Assembly (NCBI GenBank): GCA_034434835.1
Contig: DAOTXX010000152.1
Span: 45,606-109,605, forward strand
Reading direction: 5' to 3'
Source: JBGLNJ01 sp034434835
GTDB taxonomy: Bacteria > Chloroflexota > Anaerolineae > Fen-1058
Length of the DNA: 64,000 bases
Positions within the stretch are counted from its first letter, which is position 1; the number at the start of each line of letters is the position of its first letter. Shown here one piece after another: positions 40,013 through 49,266 of this stretch. Under the pieces are notes generated by a model that did no database searches, was not told where the DNA came from, and saw only the letters and a list, made by a program, of their open reading frames with translations. Made by a program: the position numbers and the translations under genes.

Positions 40013-41350
40013 TTACGCCCCTCTATTCGAACAGAACCGCGTGACGACCTCGTACAGCACCCGCGTGCCAAATTCCAGGTTGGCTACGCTCACGCGCTCG
40101 TTGTGATTGTGAGCCAGGCCCGTCATGCCCGGCCCTTCGTAGCGCATGGGCACAAAGCCATAGACCTTGGTGCCCAGTTTAGTCACGTGTTTGGCGTCTG
40201 TCCCACCTGTGATCAGGCCAGGGATGAGCGTGGCGCCGGGTTCGTGCTCAGCGATCACCTGACGGATCGTCTCGAACAGCGGCGAATCGGGATCGGATTC
40301 CAGCGCGGGCGAGACGGGCGCAAACTCGATCTCCACATCGCGGCCGATCACCGCGCGCAGCTCTTGCTCCAGCGATTCCAGCGTCGTGCCCGGCAGAATA
40401 CGGCAGTCCACCTGACATTCGGCTTCGGCCGGGATCACGTTGATGCGCGTGCCGGCCTTGAGCATGGTGGGCGTGGCCGTGTTGTGGAGTGAGGCCGAAA
40501 GCCGCCGCTTGTGCGGTTCTGCCAGAGGGAGAGCCGCCAGCGCGTCATCGTGCGGGGCCGGGTCGAGTAGGTTCAAGAGATTCGCCCGAAGGTCTCCCTC
40601 CACTCCCCGCGCCATCGCCTCGACATGCGCTCGCGCCGTGCGGGTCACGCGCAGCGGCAGCGGGGTTTCGATCAGATTGACGACAGCCTTGGAAAGCGGC
40701 AAGAGCGCATTGTCCTTGTGCGGCTGCGAAGCGTGCCCCGGTTGTCCACGTCCGCGCAGCGTAAAGCGAGCCGCGCCCTTTTCCGCCGTCGAACACACAT
40801 AGAACACCTTGTCATCCAGGACAATGCTGGTTGCGCCGCCCTCGTTGATGGCATACTCGGCGCGGATGAGATCGGGATAGGTCATCGCCATCCACCCGGC
40901 GCCCATCCGTCCGCCGGCCTCTTCGTCCGCGCTTGCCATGAAAATGACATCACGCTTGAGCCGGACGCCCTGGCGTTTGAGGAGCAGCAGGACCATCAGC
41001 TCCATGGCGACCATTTGCTTCATGTCGGTCGTGCCGCGCCCCCAGACAATGCCATCCACCAGCTCGCCGGAAAACGGCGGGCGTTCCCACTTGTCGGCTT
41101 CCGCCGGGACCACGTCCACGTGGCCCATCAGCAAAAAGGGCGCAAGCGTCCCATCGCCTGTGATCCGCGCGACGAGGTTGCCGCGTCCTGGCGCGGACTC
41201 GAGGACGATCGGCTCGATGCCCTCGCGCTGCAACATGGCCGCGATGTGCTCGATGCAAGGCAGTTCGTTGCCCGGTGGGTTGGTCGTATCGAACCGGATC
41301 AATTCCTGAGTAATCGCAGTCACCTGTTCACGAACGAGTTGCCAGTTCAT
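40013..41350 (-). CDS. M20 family metallopeptidase (ArgE/DapE/CPG2-type)
   Basis: 445 residues from the ATG at 41350 (GGAG upstream); an in-frame extension to 41527 runs over the permease gene and is rejected. Metal ligands His77 (MGHVDVVPAE), Asp109 (GRGTTDMK), Glu143/Glu144 (SADEEAGG), Glu in EYAINEGG and the last His in GGTDAKH. It hydrolyses N-acyl amino acids or small peptides. It is 64 bp behind DppC of the second importer and probably in the same operon. Confidence 0.92.
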   Translation of the reverse strand: MNWQLVREQVTAITQELIRFDTTNPPGNELPCIEHIAAMLQREGIEPIVLESAPGRGNLVARITGDGTLAPFLLMGHVDVVPAEADKWERPPFSGELVDGIVWGRGTTDMKQMVAMELMVLLLLKRQGVRLKRDVIFMASADEEAGGRMGAGWMAMTYPDLIRAEYAINEGGATSIVLDDKVFYVCSTAEKGAARFTLRGRGQPGHASQPHKDNALLPLSKAVVNLIETPLPLRVTRTARAHVEAMARGVEGDLRANLLNLLDPAPHDDALAALPLAEPHKRRLSASLHNTATPTMLKAGTRINVIPAEAECQVDCRILPGTTLESLEQELRAVIGRDVEIEFAPVSPALESDPDSPLFETIRQVIAEHEPGATLIPGLITGGTDAKHVTKLGTKVYGFVPMRYEGPGMTGLAHNHNERVSVANLEFGTRVLYEVVTRFCSNRGA

Positions 41351-41367
41351 GATTTCTCCATGTGCAG

Positions 41368-41414
41368 CAGACAAGTCTCCCTTGTCTACCTTTTCCTTAT
41401 CTACTTGTCTACTC
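41368..41414. repeat. 7-8 nt phased array (GTAGACAA on minus)
   Basis: Minus strand: GTAGACAA, GTAGATAA, GGAAAAG, GTAGACAA. It folds as AGACAAG (41369-41375)/CTTGTCT (41381-41387). The array ends against the DppC stop codon (41415-41417). Confidence 0.5.
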
Positions 41415-42341
41415 TCATTCGAGATGATGCGGATCGAGCGCGTCACGCAGGCCATCGCCGATGTAATTGAGCGAGAGGACCGTGAGCAAAATCGCCAGGC
41501 CCGGAAAGATGGCCGTCCACGGCGCATAGGTCATTTGCGCCTGTGCGTTCTTGAGCATATTGCCCCATGTGGCCGTTGGCGGCTGCACCCCAAAGCCGAG
41601 GAAACTCAGCGTGGATTCGGTGATGATCGCCGCGCCCACGCGCAGAGTCGCCGCGACAATGATCGGACTGGCGGCGTTCGGCAGGATGTGGCGAAAGATG
41701 ATGCGGAAATTCTGCGCCCCGGACATGCGCGCGGCTTCGACAAACTCTTTGGCCTTGAGCGAGAGGAATTGCCCGCGCACCAGGCGCGCGATGGGAGGCC
41801 AGACCAAAATACCGATGATGACGATGATGGGCATCGGCCCGCCGCTGAGCGTCGGGTTGTTCGTGCTGCGCAAGAGTTGCGCGAAAATCAACAGCAGGAA
41901 AAGCTGCGGGATCGAGAGCATGAAATCCGTAAAGCGCATCAACAAGTTGTCAATGTTCCCGCCGTAAAAGCCGGCCGTCGCGCCAATCGTCGTGCCGATC
42001 GTGATCGCCATCAGCATCGTCGCCAGGCCGATCAAAATCGAAATGCGCCCGCCATCCCAGAGCCGGACGAACAGATCGCGTCCCAGCTCGTCGGTGCCGA
42101 AAACGTGCGCGGCCGAGGGCGGCTCACGCATAATGTCGAGGTGCGTTTTGCCAGGATCATAATGGTTCACCCAAGGGACGACCATGCACAATACAACAAA
42201 CAGGGACATGACCCCCAGCCCCATGAGCGCGAGCTTGTGCTTGCGAAAACGCCGCCAGACCATCGCACGCATGGATTCCTGGGGGCGGAGGCGGGATGAC
42301 CCCGCCTGGCTGAGCGTAGAGGCTGCCTGAGCTTGTGTCAT
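41415..42341 (-). CDS. dppC: DppC-type ABC importer permease, cluster 2
   Basis: 308 residues. Signature FGTDELGRDLFVRLWDGGRIS near 90-110 and the EAA loop (AKEFVEAARMSGAQNFRIIFRHILPN) near 200. It starts five bases downstream of dppB. It closes the second binding-protein/DppB/DppC set, and no ATPase gene follows; two M20 peptidase genes do. The N-terminal ~25 residues before the first helix are Ala/Ser/Gln-rich. Confidence 0.92.
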   Translation of the reverse strand: MTQAQAASTLSQAGSSRLRPQESMRAMVWRRFRKHKLALMGLGVMSLFVVLCMVVPWVNHYDPGKTHLDIMREPPSAAHVFGTDELGRDLFVRLWDGGRISILIGLATMLMAITIGTTIGATAGFYGGNIDNLLMRFTDFMLSIPQLFLLLIFAQLLRSTNNPTLSGGPMPIIVIIGILVWPPIARLVRGQFLSLKAKEFVEAARMSGAQNFRIIFRHILPNAASPIIVAATLRVGAAIITESTLSFLGFGVQPPTATWGNMLKNAQAQMTYAPWTAIFPGLAILLTVLSLNYIGDGLRDALDPHHLE

Positions 42342-42346
42342 CTCGT

Positions 42347-43318
42347 CTAGTCAAATCGAATGCGCGGATCAATGAAGGCGTAGACAATATCGGTGATGAG
42401 ACCGAACAGCACGATCAACGTCGCGCTCATCATCAAGATGCCCATCATCACGGCATAGTCGCCGCGCTCAATCGAGTTAAAGAACAGGCGTCCCATGCCG
42501 GGCCACGAAAAGATCGTCTCGGTGATCACCGCGCCGGCGAACAAGCCGGGAATTTCCAGGCCAATGATGGTCACGAGCGGCAAAATCGCGTTCTTGAAAG
42601 CGTGCCGGGTGAGCACCGCGCGCTCACGCAGGCCTTTGGCGTACGCCGTGCGAATGTAATCTTGATGCAAGACATCCAACATGCCCGCGCGCATGTAGCG
42701 AATATGACTGCCGAGGCTGAAAAACGCCAACACGCTGGCAGGCAGAATCAAATGACGGATACGGTCGCTCAGGGAGAATGGAGCGCCAATCGTAAACATG
42801 CCACCGCCCGGCAAGAGCGGCCCACCTTCGGGGTTTTTGAGGGTCGCGTTGAAAATGATGATGAGGATCAAACCGAACCAAAAGACGGGCATGGATTGGC
42901 CGACAAAAGCTACCGTCGTCGCCAGATGATCGATCCACGAATACTGGCGGACCGCGGAAATGATGCCGATGGGGATCGAGATGAGCAGCGCCAGCGCAAA
43001 CGCGGTGAGAGACAGATAGAGCGTATTGGGCAGCTTTTCGGTGATTTCGATCAGCGCCGGGCGGCGCGTGACTTCGGAAATGCCCCAATCGCCGAGGGCA
43101 ACCGAAGTCAGCCATTTCCAGTACCGCATGTGGATGGGCGCATCCAGGCCCAATTCACGCTTGAGGCGCGCCAAATCTTCGGGGCTGATGTTCGGATTGT
43201 TTTCGTACGCGGCCAGCGGCCCACCGGGGATCAAGTTCATCAGCAGAAACACCGTAAAGCTGATCACCAGCAGCAGCGGAAGCGCCTGGATCACGCGCCG
43301 GAGGATGTATCGAGTCAT
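42347..43318 (-). CDS. dppB: DppB-type ABC importer permease, cluster 2
   Basis: 323 residues with six helices. N-terminal TRYILRRVIQALPLLLVISF, DppB signature LDAPIHMRYWKWLTSVALGD, and the EAA loop QDYIRTAYAKGLRERAVLTR. The first codons (ATG ACT CGA) lie in phase with an octamer array that fills the upstream gap. No Shine-Dalgarno is visible in that array, so translation may depend on unusual initiation or coupling. Confidence 0.92.
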   Translation of the reverse strand: MTRYILRRVIQALPLLLVISFTVFLLMNLIPGGPLAAYENNPNISPEDLARLKRELGLDAPIHMRYWKWLTSVALGDWGISEVTRRPALIEITEKLPNTLYLSLTAFALALLISIPIGIISAVRQYSWIDHLATTVAFVGQSMPVFWFGLILIIIFNATLKNPEGGPLLPGGGMFTIGAPFSLSDRIRHLILPASVLAFFSLGSHIRYMRAGMLDVLHQDYIRTAYAKGLRERAVLTRHAFKNAILPLVTIIGLEIPGLFAGAVITETIFSWPGMGRLFFNSIERGDYAVMMGILMMSATLIVLFGLITDIVYAFIDPRIRFD

Positions 43319-43422
43319 ATAGTCTTGCAGTCAAATAGTCTCAGGGTCAAGGAGTCGGATAGTCTCGCAGTCTCGCGTGAACTGACTACAAGACTATCCG
43401 ACTAGACGACTCACCGACTACT
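43311..43422. repeat. octamer-phased array that inverts in its middle
   Basis: Eight-base units from 43319: ATAGTCTT, GCAGTCAA, ATAGTCTC, AGGGTCAA, GGAGTCGG, ATAGTCTC, GCAGTCTC, GCGTGAAC, then complementary units TGACTACA, AGACTATC, CGACTAGA, CGACTCAC, CGACTACT. The phase extends to 43311 over the dppB start and to 43422 over the stop of the binding protein, so the array is the whole intergenic region. Confidence 0.75.
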
Positions 43423-45157
43423 TGATCCACCAGCTTTCGGCGTTCCAACCATTGTTGTCCCAAGCGTTCGGGACCCAACCCTGCAAGCGGTCACGGTACG
43501 AGTCGAGATCGAGCCGCTGGTACAGGTAGATCATGTTGGTGGCTTCCTGACCAATCTTGGCCACCTGGCAGTATAGATCCCGGCGCTTGTTGATGTCCGG
43601 CTCTACCGCAGCCTTCTTGAGCAGGTCGTCCACCTGAGGATCGGAAAACCGCGTGTAATTCAGTCCACCTTTGTTCCCCTCGTGCGGGATCATCCACGAG
43701 GCGAACAGGTTTGTCATCTGGCTGTGCGGGTCTATCCCGGCGTTCGTCGTGTACATGATAATGTCAAAGTTGCCGTGCCGACGCGGCGAGCCGCCGTCCC
43801 AAGTGCCGATGACGACCGACGACGGCGCGTTTTCAATATACAACTCGACGCCAATCGCCTTCATATCCTCGACGATTAGCACCTGCGAGTCCTCGCGCAG
43901 TTTGTTGCCGGAAGTCGTCGAATACTTGAGGCGCAGGCGCGTGCCATCGGGCGCCACCTTGGCGCCCTTGGAGACGCGGATGCCGTCCGGGCCGGGGATC
44001 CATCCCGCTTCGGTCAAGAGCTGTTTGGCCTTTTCCGGGTCATACGGGCGCGGCTTGAAATCGGAGCACTGGAAAAAGCCGGCGTTGATCTCGTTGGTCC
44101 CAGGTTTGGCTTTGCCATAGAGCAACTTGTCAATGATGCGCTGCTTGTTGATGCCATACTCGATGGCCTGGCGCACTCGGACGTCGCTCAAGATGAGATG
44201 CGGTTTGTTGGGGTCGGACGGGTCTTTGTTCTCCGCCAGGTTCAGGAACAACCGCTCGCCGCCGATCTGCAAAGGATCGGAGATTTTGACCCCCGCCATC
44301 TTTTCCAACTGTGGGATGTCGGCTTCGGTGTTGTTCCAAACGATGTCCACTTCGCCGCTCGCCAATAGCTGCATGGCGACCTCGGACGAGGGAACGATGC
44401 GGATCACGACCTGATCGAGGTAAGGCTTGTCCTTTTCCCGGTAGTTGGGATTGCGCGAGAGGGTGATGTACGAATCCGCCACCCACTCGTCCAGCTTGAA
44501 GGGGCCGGCGCCCAGCGGCTTGCGATTGAACGCCCAGTTCTTCATGTCTTTGGGATCGCCCGCATAGTGCTTGGGGAAGATGTGATCGTCAAAGAGCGTC
44601 AGGTACGGCGCGAAAAAGTTTTTGAACTTGATGACCACTGTGGTGGGGTTGGGACATTCGATGGTCTCGATATCCGAGTAACCCGTCGTCGAGACGATGC
44701 CCACGTCTTTGGTCATCCGCGCCTGCCAGGTAAAGGCGACATCGTCGCAGGTGAGCGGCTGGCCGTCCGACCAGACCAGGCCCTCCTTGAGCTTGTAGGT
44801 GATGGTCTTGCCGTCTGCGCTCACGCCTCCGTTTTGCACGGTGGGCACTTCTTTGGCAAGGTTCGGGACGCGCGTGCCATCGGACATCACCTTGGTAAAG
44901 CCTTCGAGGATAAAGACGTTCACCTCGTCCATGACCGTCTGGGTGCCCAGCATCAGGTTGAGCGTGATGGGCGATTGCCAGACCGCCATGGTCACCTTGC
45001 CGCCCTTTTTGGGACCAGCAGGTTCTGGGGTTTTGGTGGGCTGAGCGGGAGCCGGGGTGGCTGGAGCCGGGGTCGCGCCACCGCCACAGGCGCTCAACAC
45101 GAGCATCAAGACGACCGACAGGGTGATCACAGAGCAGACAGCTTTGCGTGTAAACAT
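43418..45157 (-). CDS. peptide ABC transporter substrate-binding lipoprotein, cluster 2
   Basis: 579 residues, SBP_bac_5 family. Signal with lipobox LSAC (Cys24), a Pro/Ala/Thr linker to about 50, then KVTMAVWQSPITLNLML and later KLKEGLVWSDGQPLTCDD as fold landmarks. The C-terminus ends WNAESWWIK, frequent among Chloroflexota oligopeptide-binding proteins. GGAGGAG precedes the ATG. The long structured leader (45158-45320) contains another, extended Shine-Dalgarno site. Confidence 0.93.
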   Translation of the reverse strand: MFTRKAVCSVITLSVVLMLVLSACGGGATPAPATPAPAQPTKTPEPAGPKKGGKVTMAVWQSPITLNLMLGTQTVMDEVNVFILEGFTKVMSDGTRVPNLAKEVPTVQNGGVSADGKTITYKLKEGLVWSDGQPLTCDDVAFTWQARMTKDVGIVSTTGYSDIETIECPNPTTVVIKFKNFFAPYLTLFDDHIFPKHYAGDPKDMKNWAFNRKPLGAGPFKLDEWVADSYITLSRNPNYREKDKPYLDQVVIRIVPSSEVAMQLLASGEVDIVWNNTEADIPQLEKMAGVKISDPLQIGGERLFLNLAENKDPSDPNKPHLILSDVRVRQAIEYGINKQRIIDKLLYGKAKPGTNEINAGFFQCSDFKPRPYDPEKAKQLLTEAGWIPGPDGIRVSKGAKVAPDGTRLRLKYSTTSGNKLREDSQVLIVEDMKAIGVELYIENAPSSVVIGTWDGGSPRRHGNFDIIMYTTNAGIDPHSQMTNLFASWMIPHEGNKGGLNYTRFSDPQVDDLLKKAAVEPDINKRRDLYCQVAKIGQEATNMIYLYQRLDLDSYRDRLQGWVPNAWDNNGWNAESWWIK

Positions 45158-45242
45158 GATTCTCCTCCAGTTGAATCAAAGTTATAGCACACGGTCAACG
45201 ATGCTTCACGAGCTTGCGGCAGTGCCAATCAGTCTTTAGCCA

Positions 45243-45320
45243 GATCACCTCCTTCCCCGACAGAAGACACATGCAGCGCGAGGGCACGCTGCAAAGCTTG
45301 AGCAAGCTGGCTCTGTCGGT
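45243..45320 (-). promoter_or_regulatory. structured leader with an extended orphan Shine-Dalgarno site
   Basis: Minus strand: CCGACAGA (45319-45312) pairs with TCTGTCGG (45264-45257). It encloses hairpins AGCTTG-CT-CAAGCT and GCAGCG/CGCTGC, giving a three-way junction. AAGGAGGTGATC (45254-45243) follows at once, matching the 16S 3' end over 12 bases, but no normal start codon lies at a usable distance. The true start is 86 bases further. Confidence 0.5.
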
Positions 45321-45326
45321 GCGCTT

Positions 45327-45356
45327 ATTCTATCATGGAAATCAGGAATTCGTCAA
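45327..45356 (-). promoter_or_regulatory. promoter of the cluster 2 importer operon
   Basis: TTGACG (45351-45356) and TAGAAT (45327-45332), 18-bp spacer, minus strand. It resembles the promoter of cluster 1 (TTGACG/TAGACT). Confidence 0.55.
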
Positions 45357-45425
45357 CGCAACTTCCTCAGCATAACATTTGCTCCTAAAATTGGAACGCG
45401 CTCCTGCCCCATGCACAGAACATCC

Positions 45426-46211
45426 TCAGGCTGATGCGCCCGAGTAGTAACGCACACCGATTCGCCAGAACAGGCGCGAAGCGACGAGCATCACCACGGC
45501 CAACGTCACCGCGCCCCCAAGCGTCTGCCCGGTCAGACGGCCCGCGAGCGCTTCGGCCGGCACGCTCGTCGCAAAAGCCACCGGCACGATAAAGGTAAGC
45601 GCAAAGCGCAGCCATGGGGGGTACAAGCTCACCGGCCAGCGCCCGGCCTCGTACATGCTCTGAAAGATCACCAGGATGTTTTCCACTTTGACGAACCAGA
45701 AGGAGCAGGTCGCCAGGATCAGCCAAAAGCTGTAGACGATCGCGCCGCCGGCCAGCAGCGCCACAGCGAACCCGGCGGCCTGCCACACGCCTAGATCGGC
45801 ACCCAGCCGCACCAGCGCCACCGTCAGGATGACGAATCCTAGCGCCACGTCCACCAGCTTCCAGATTTCCACTTGCTGAACGCTGACGAGAAGCTGAGCG
45901 TCTTCGGGCTTGGTGAGCGTAAAGTCGAGCGTCCCTTCGCGCACCGATTCGATCAGCCGCTCCATGCTCGGCTGGATGATCAACCGGATCGCCCCGCCGA
46001 CGAGAAAATAGACGCCGACCAGCGCCACCAGCTCATCGGGCCGCCAGCCGCCCAGCCGATCGGTGTACGAAAAAATCACCGCCAGCCCGCCCAGCGCCGT
46101 GAACAATCCCAGGAGCGATTGGAACAGTTGCACGAAAAAGTTGACGCGGTAGGCCAGCTCGCCTAGAACGCCAATGCGGAAGAACGTCCAGAGTAAGCGG
46201 AGGTGAGGCAT
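45426..46211 (-). CDS. ABC-2 type permease (DUF990-like), subunit 2
   Basis: 261 residues, six helices. Begins MPHLRLLWTFFRIGVLGELAYRVNF; the segment EGTLDFTLTKPEDAQLLVS is characteristic of the DUF990/viologen-exporter-like ABC-2 family. It is the last gene of a three-gene exporter operon with a second permease and an ATPase. Substrate unknown. Confidence 0.85.
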   Translation of the reverse strand: MPHLRLLWTFFRIGVLGELAYRVNFFVQLFQSLLGLFTALGGLAVIFSYTDRLGGWRPDELVALVGVYFLVGGAIRLIIQPSMERLIESVREGTLDFTLTKPEDAQLLVSVQQVEIWKLVDVALGFVILTVALVRLGADLGVWQAAGFAVALLAGGAIVYSFWLILATCSFWFVKVENILVIFQSMYEAGRWPVSLYPPWLRFALTFIVPVAFATSVPAEALAGRLTGQTLGGAVTLAVVMLVASRLFWRIGVRYYSGASA

Positions 46212-46213
46212 GG

Positions 46214-46241
46214 TGGGTATTGGGTATTAGATATTGGGTAT
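46214..46241. repeat. heptamer array (TGGGTAT)
   Basis: TGGGTAT, TGGGTAT, TAGATAT, TGGGTAT in exact 7-base phase. It fills the 34-bp gap between the two permease genes. Confidence 0.7.
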
Positions 46242-46245
46242 TTTG

Positions 46246-47049
46246 CTATGAGCCGACGGCCGAGTATTGGCGCACGCCTGCTCGCCAGACGAGTCTGAGC
46301 ATCATCACGCTCAAAGCTAACCAGACGATCTGCGCCGCGAATCCCGTCAACGCTTCGGTGGGCGTCAGGCGCCCCAACAGCAGCTCGACCGGGAAGCTCA
46401 CGACCCATCGGAATGGCAAAATCGCTGCTGCCACTTGAACCGGGGGCGGCATTAACTCCAAAGGTGCGATCTGGCCGGAGAGGAACAGCATCACCACAAA
46501 GTACATCTGGTTGATGGCCGCAGTGCGCGTCGTCCAAAACGCTGCCTGCGCCAACGTCCATTCGACCAGAAAGCGCACAATAAACGCCAACCCCAACACT
46601 GGCACAAATGTCACCACGGCCCACGAGACCAGGTGGAAGGTGGGCCGGAACGCAAGCGACAATCCCACCGCCGTAGGCAGCATGACGATCATGGTCAGCA
46701 ACTTGTACGAGACATTGTCGGCAACATCCGAGTGGATCGGATGCACCGGCCGCAGCAGCGCGAACGAAAGCGAGCCGTGCCGGATGCGATAGTCATACTC
46801 CCACATGATCCACGTAAACGTCGCGTGGTTGACCAGCATCAGGACAATGTAGTAGGCCGCAAACTCGCCTGTGGTAAAGTCGCCCACGTTTCCGCCGCTG
46901 GCGCGGGCCACTGTACTCCACACAACAATGTAGATGACGGGTTCCAGCACATGGCCGATCAGCCAGATGATCAGCGAGGCGCGGTACTGAAGCTGCACCG
47001 CGAGGGTCGTTTTGAATTGCTGGACGTACACGTCCCACAACGATCTCAC
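46246..47049 (-). CDS. ABC-2 type permease (DUF990-like), subunit 1
   Basis: 267 residues, six helices. The start is a GTG that overlaps the ATPase stop codon (GTGA). Conserved YDYRIRHGSLSFALLRPVHPIHSD matches the cytoplasmic loop found in its partner (TLDFTLTKPEDAQ). It forms a heteromeric membrane unit with the permease at 45426. Confidence 0.85.
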   Translation of the reverse strand: MRSLWDVYVQQFKTTLAVQLQYRASLIIWLIGHVLEPVIYIVVWSTVARASGGNVGDFTTGEFAAYYIVLMLVNHATFTWIMWEYDYRIRHGSLSFALLRPVHPIHSDVADNVSYKLLTMIVMLPTAVGLSLAFRPTFHLVSWAVVTFVPVLGLAFIVRFLVEWTLAQAAFWTTRTAAINQMYFVVMLFLSGQIAPLELMPPPVQVAAAILPFRWVVSFPVELLLGRLTPTEALTGFAAQIVWLALSVMMLRLVWRAGVRQYSAVGS

Positions 47050-48023
47050 TCGCCCTCCTGCGCAAAAACCTGCTCGATCACCTCTTCAATCGGCGGGTCT
47101 TCGACCGTCAGATCGACCACGGGCAAATTGGCGAGCAATCGCTCGGTGATGCGAGCGGTCTCCGATTTGGGAACACGCAAGGTCACGTAGCCGTCCTCGC
47201 AAGTCACCACCTCGCCGTATTGGTGCAGGTCGGATTCACACTCGCCCAGTTGCACGACGATGGTCTTGTGCGCCGTGAATCGCTGCACCAGGCTGGCCAG
47301 CTCGCCATCGAACAGCAGCTTGCCGTGATGGATGACGATGACGCGGCGGCACAATGCCTCGACGTCGGCCATGTAGTGACTGGTCAGCAGCACCGTCGCT
47401 CCAAAGCGGCGATTGTATTCGCCGATGAAGGCACGGATGCGCCGCTGCATCGTCACGTCGAGGCCGATGGTCGGCTCGTCGAGGAACAGGACTTGAGGGC
47501 GATGCAAGAGCGCGGCGGCGATCTCGCACTTCATCCGCTCGCCCAACGAGAGATTACGGACGGGCTTGTTGAGCAATGGCCCCAACTCGAGGAGATCGGT
47601 CAGCTCGTCAAGCGTGCGGCGATAGTCGGCCTGCGGAATGCGATAGATCGCTCGATTAAGCTCGAACGAGTCAATCGCGGGAATATCCCATAGAAGCTGG
47701 TTCCGCTGCCCCATGACGAGCGTGATCTGACGCAGGTAATCTTTCTCGCGCTTCGCGGGCACGTGACCCAGCACGCTCACCTGACCAGCCGTCGGATGCA
47801 GCAGGCCCGAGAGCATCTTGAGCGTCGTCGTCTTGCCTGCGCCATTGGGGCCGAGAAAGCCGACGATCTCGCCGGGCGCGACATCGAATGAGATGCCGTC
47901 TACGGCTTTGACTTGCTCTACGCGGCGGCGCACCAGGCTTTGCAGCGCGGCCAGCACGCCCGCCTCGCGCTCGGTGACCAGGTAGGTTTTGCAGAGATCG
48001 CGCATGTGGATAGCAGATGACAT
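47046..48023 (-). CDS. ABC-2 type exporter ATPase
   Basis: 325 residues. Walker A GPNGAGKTT, signature NLSLGERMKCEIAAALLH, Walker B VLFLDEPTIGLD, H-loop LLTSHYM. The first ~45 residues (CKTYLVTEREAGVLAALQSLVRRR) and the C-terminal ~90-residue extension are typical of ATPases paired with DUF990 permeases. First gene of the exporter operon. Confidence 0.92.
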   Translation of the reverse strand: MSSAIHMRDLCKTYLVTEREAGVLAALQSLVRRRVEQVKAVDGISFDVAPGEIVGFLGPNGAGKTTTLKMLSGLLHPTAGQVSVLGHVPAKREKDYLRQITLVMGQRNQLLWDIPAIDSFELNRAIYRIPQADYRRTLDELTDLLELGPLLNKPVRNLSLGERMKCEIAAALLHRPQVLFLDEPTIGLDVTMQRRIRAFIGEYNRRFGATVLLTSHYMADVEALCRRVIVIHHGKLLFDGELASLVQRFTAHKTIVVQLGECESDLHQYGEVVTCEDGYVTLRVPKSETARITERLLANLPVVDLTVEDPPIEEVIEQVFAQEGE

Positions 48024-48131
48024 CAGGACCCAACTCGCCCAAGATGATGCTGTGTGTGCAAACTTATTTTCGGTGATTATACCCCGATTGTTTTGCCAGG
48101 ATCACAAAGCCACCAGGCGTCCGGCACTGCT

Positions 48132-49262
48132 CTAATGCCAAATTCTGGGCACCTCGCGCGCGAGTGCGACCAGCAAGCGATAGACACTTGCGCCGGTCAC
48201 CCTGGCCATTTCAGCAGCGGTGATTTCCTCGCTGGCTTGTTTGCCCAGCAGCACCCCCTCATCACCGAGGGCAACCTCAAGATCAGAGACGTCTACCATC
48301 GTGCTATTGGCGCTGACGCCTAACACCAAACAGCGCCGGCCATGGATCAATGTGTGACCTGTGTCGCTCATGGCCGGAGAATAGCCATCTGCCCACCCCA
48401 CTGTCAAGGTAGCGACTCGCGCGTCACTGGCGAGCGAAGCACGGTAACCGTACCCTACTTGCTCACCCCTGGGCACTGTCTTGACATACCCCACTCGAGT
48501 CTTCCAGGTGACGACCGGCAGCAAGTTAGCCCGCTGAACGAGCTTCATGTCCATCCGCTCTCGCTCGCCAGGCTCTAGCCCAAGCAGCATGATGCCAGGC
48601 CTGACCACATCCAGGTAACTGGCCTGCCGCGAAAGAATGCCATGACTTGAGGCAAGGCTGAGCTGAATCTTGGTTGGCTCCGGCATCTGGCGACGGACGT
48701 CGAGCAACCGCTGCACCTGAATCGGGTCACGTTCAGGATTTTCGGTCAACGTACTGAGCAGCCCCTTGATTTCCAGACCCGTCTGTCCAGCAAGCTGCTG
48801 AATAAAATCCCCGGCAACTGGATAAGGCACGCCGAGCCGACCGAGGCCGGTGTCCACTTTGACCCATACCGGTTGGCGGCGATGGGCGACTTGAGCATGC
48901 TGAGATAGCAGGCGGGCAGCCTCAAGGGTAAAGACAGTGGGGGTCAGATCATACTTGAAGATGGCATCTATCTCATCTTTGGTGAAATAGGACAGACACA
49001 GAATAGTTCCTGCAATTCCATTTTCACGAAGCTCAACGCCTTCCGCGACATTGGCAACTCCAAAAGCATCTATGCCCGCCGAAGACAAGGCCTGGGCCAC
49101 GCCGACCGCTCCCACGCCATACGCATTGGCTTTGACCACTGCCATGATCCTGGTTCCGCCGACCAAGGCTCGGACGCTGGCAAGGTTATGCAGCAAACGT
49201 GCGCGATCGAGTTCCAGCCAACAAGTAGGGGACCTCAGCCCGGTTGAATCTGGGTCGCTCAT
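48132..49262 (-). CDS. alr: alanine racemase
   Basis: 376 residues from the ATG at 49262, with AAGG from the end of the upstream gene; the GTG at 49292 lies inside that gene. PLP-binding Lys44 (VVKANAYG); catalytic Tyr in GYGYRASLASD; substrate-side residues SANSTMVDVSD near the end. It interconverts L- and D-alanine for peptidoglycan, or here possibly for catabolism of D-Ala peptides. It starts four bases after the amidohydrolase stop, the last gene of the third importer cluster. Confidence 0.95.
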   Translation of the reverse strand: MSDPDSTGLRSPTCWLELDRARLLHNLASVRALVGGTRIMAVVKANAYGVGAVGVAQALSSAGIDAFGVANVAEGVELRENGIAGTILCLSYFTKDEIDAIFKYDLTPTVFTLEAARLLSQHAQVAHRRQPVWVKVDTGLGRLGVPYPVAGDFIQQLAGQTGLEIKGLLSTLTENPERDPIQVQRLLDVRRQMPEPTKIQLSLASSHGILSRQASYLDVVRPGIMLLGLEPGERERMDMKLVQRANLLPVVTWKTRVGYVKTVPRGEQVGYGYRASLASDARVATLTVGWADGYSPAMSDTGHTLIHGRRCLVLGVSANSTMVDVSDLEVALGDEGVLLGKQASEEITAAEMARVTGASVYRLLVALAREVPRIWH

Positions 49263-49266
49263 GCTT

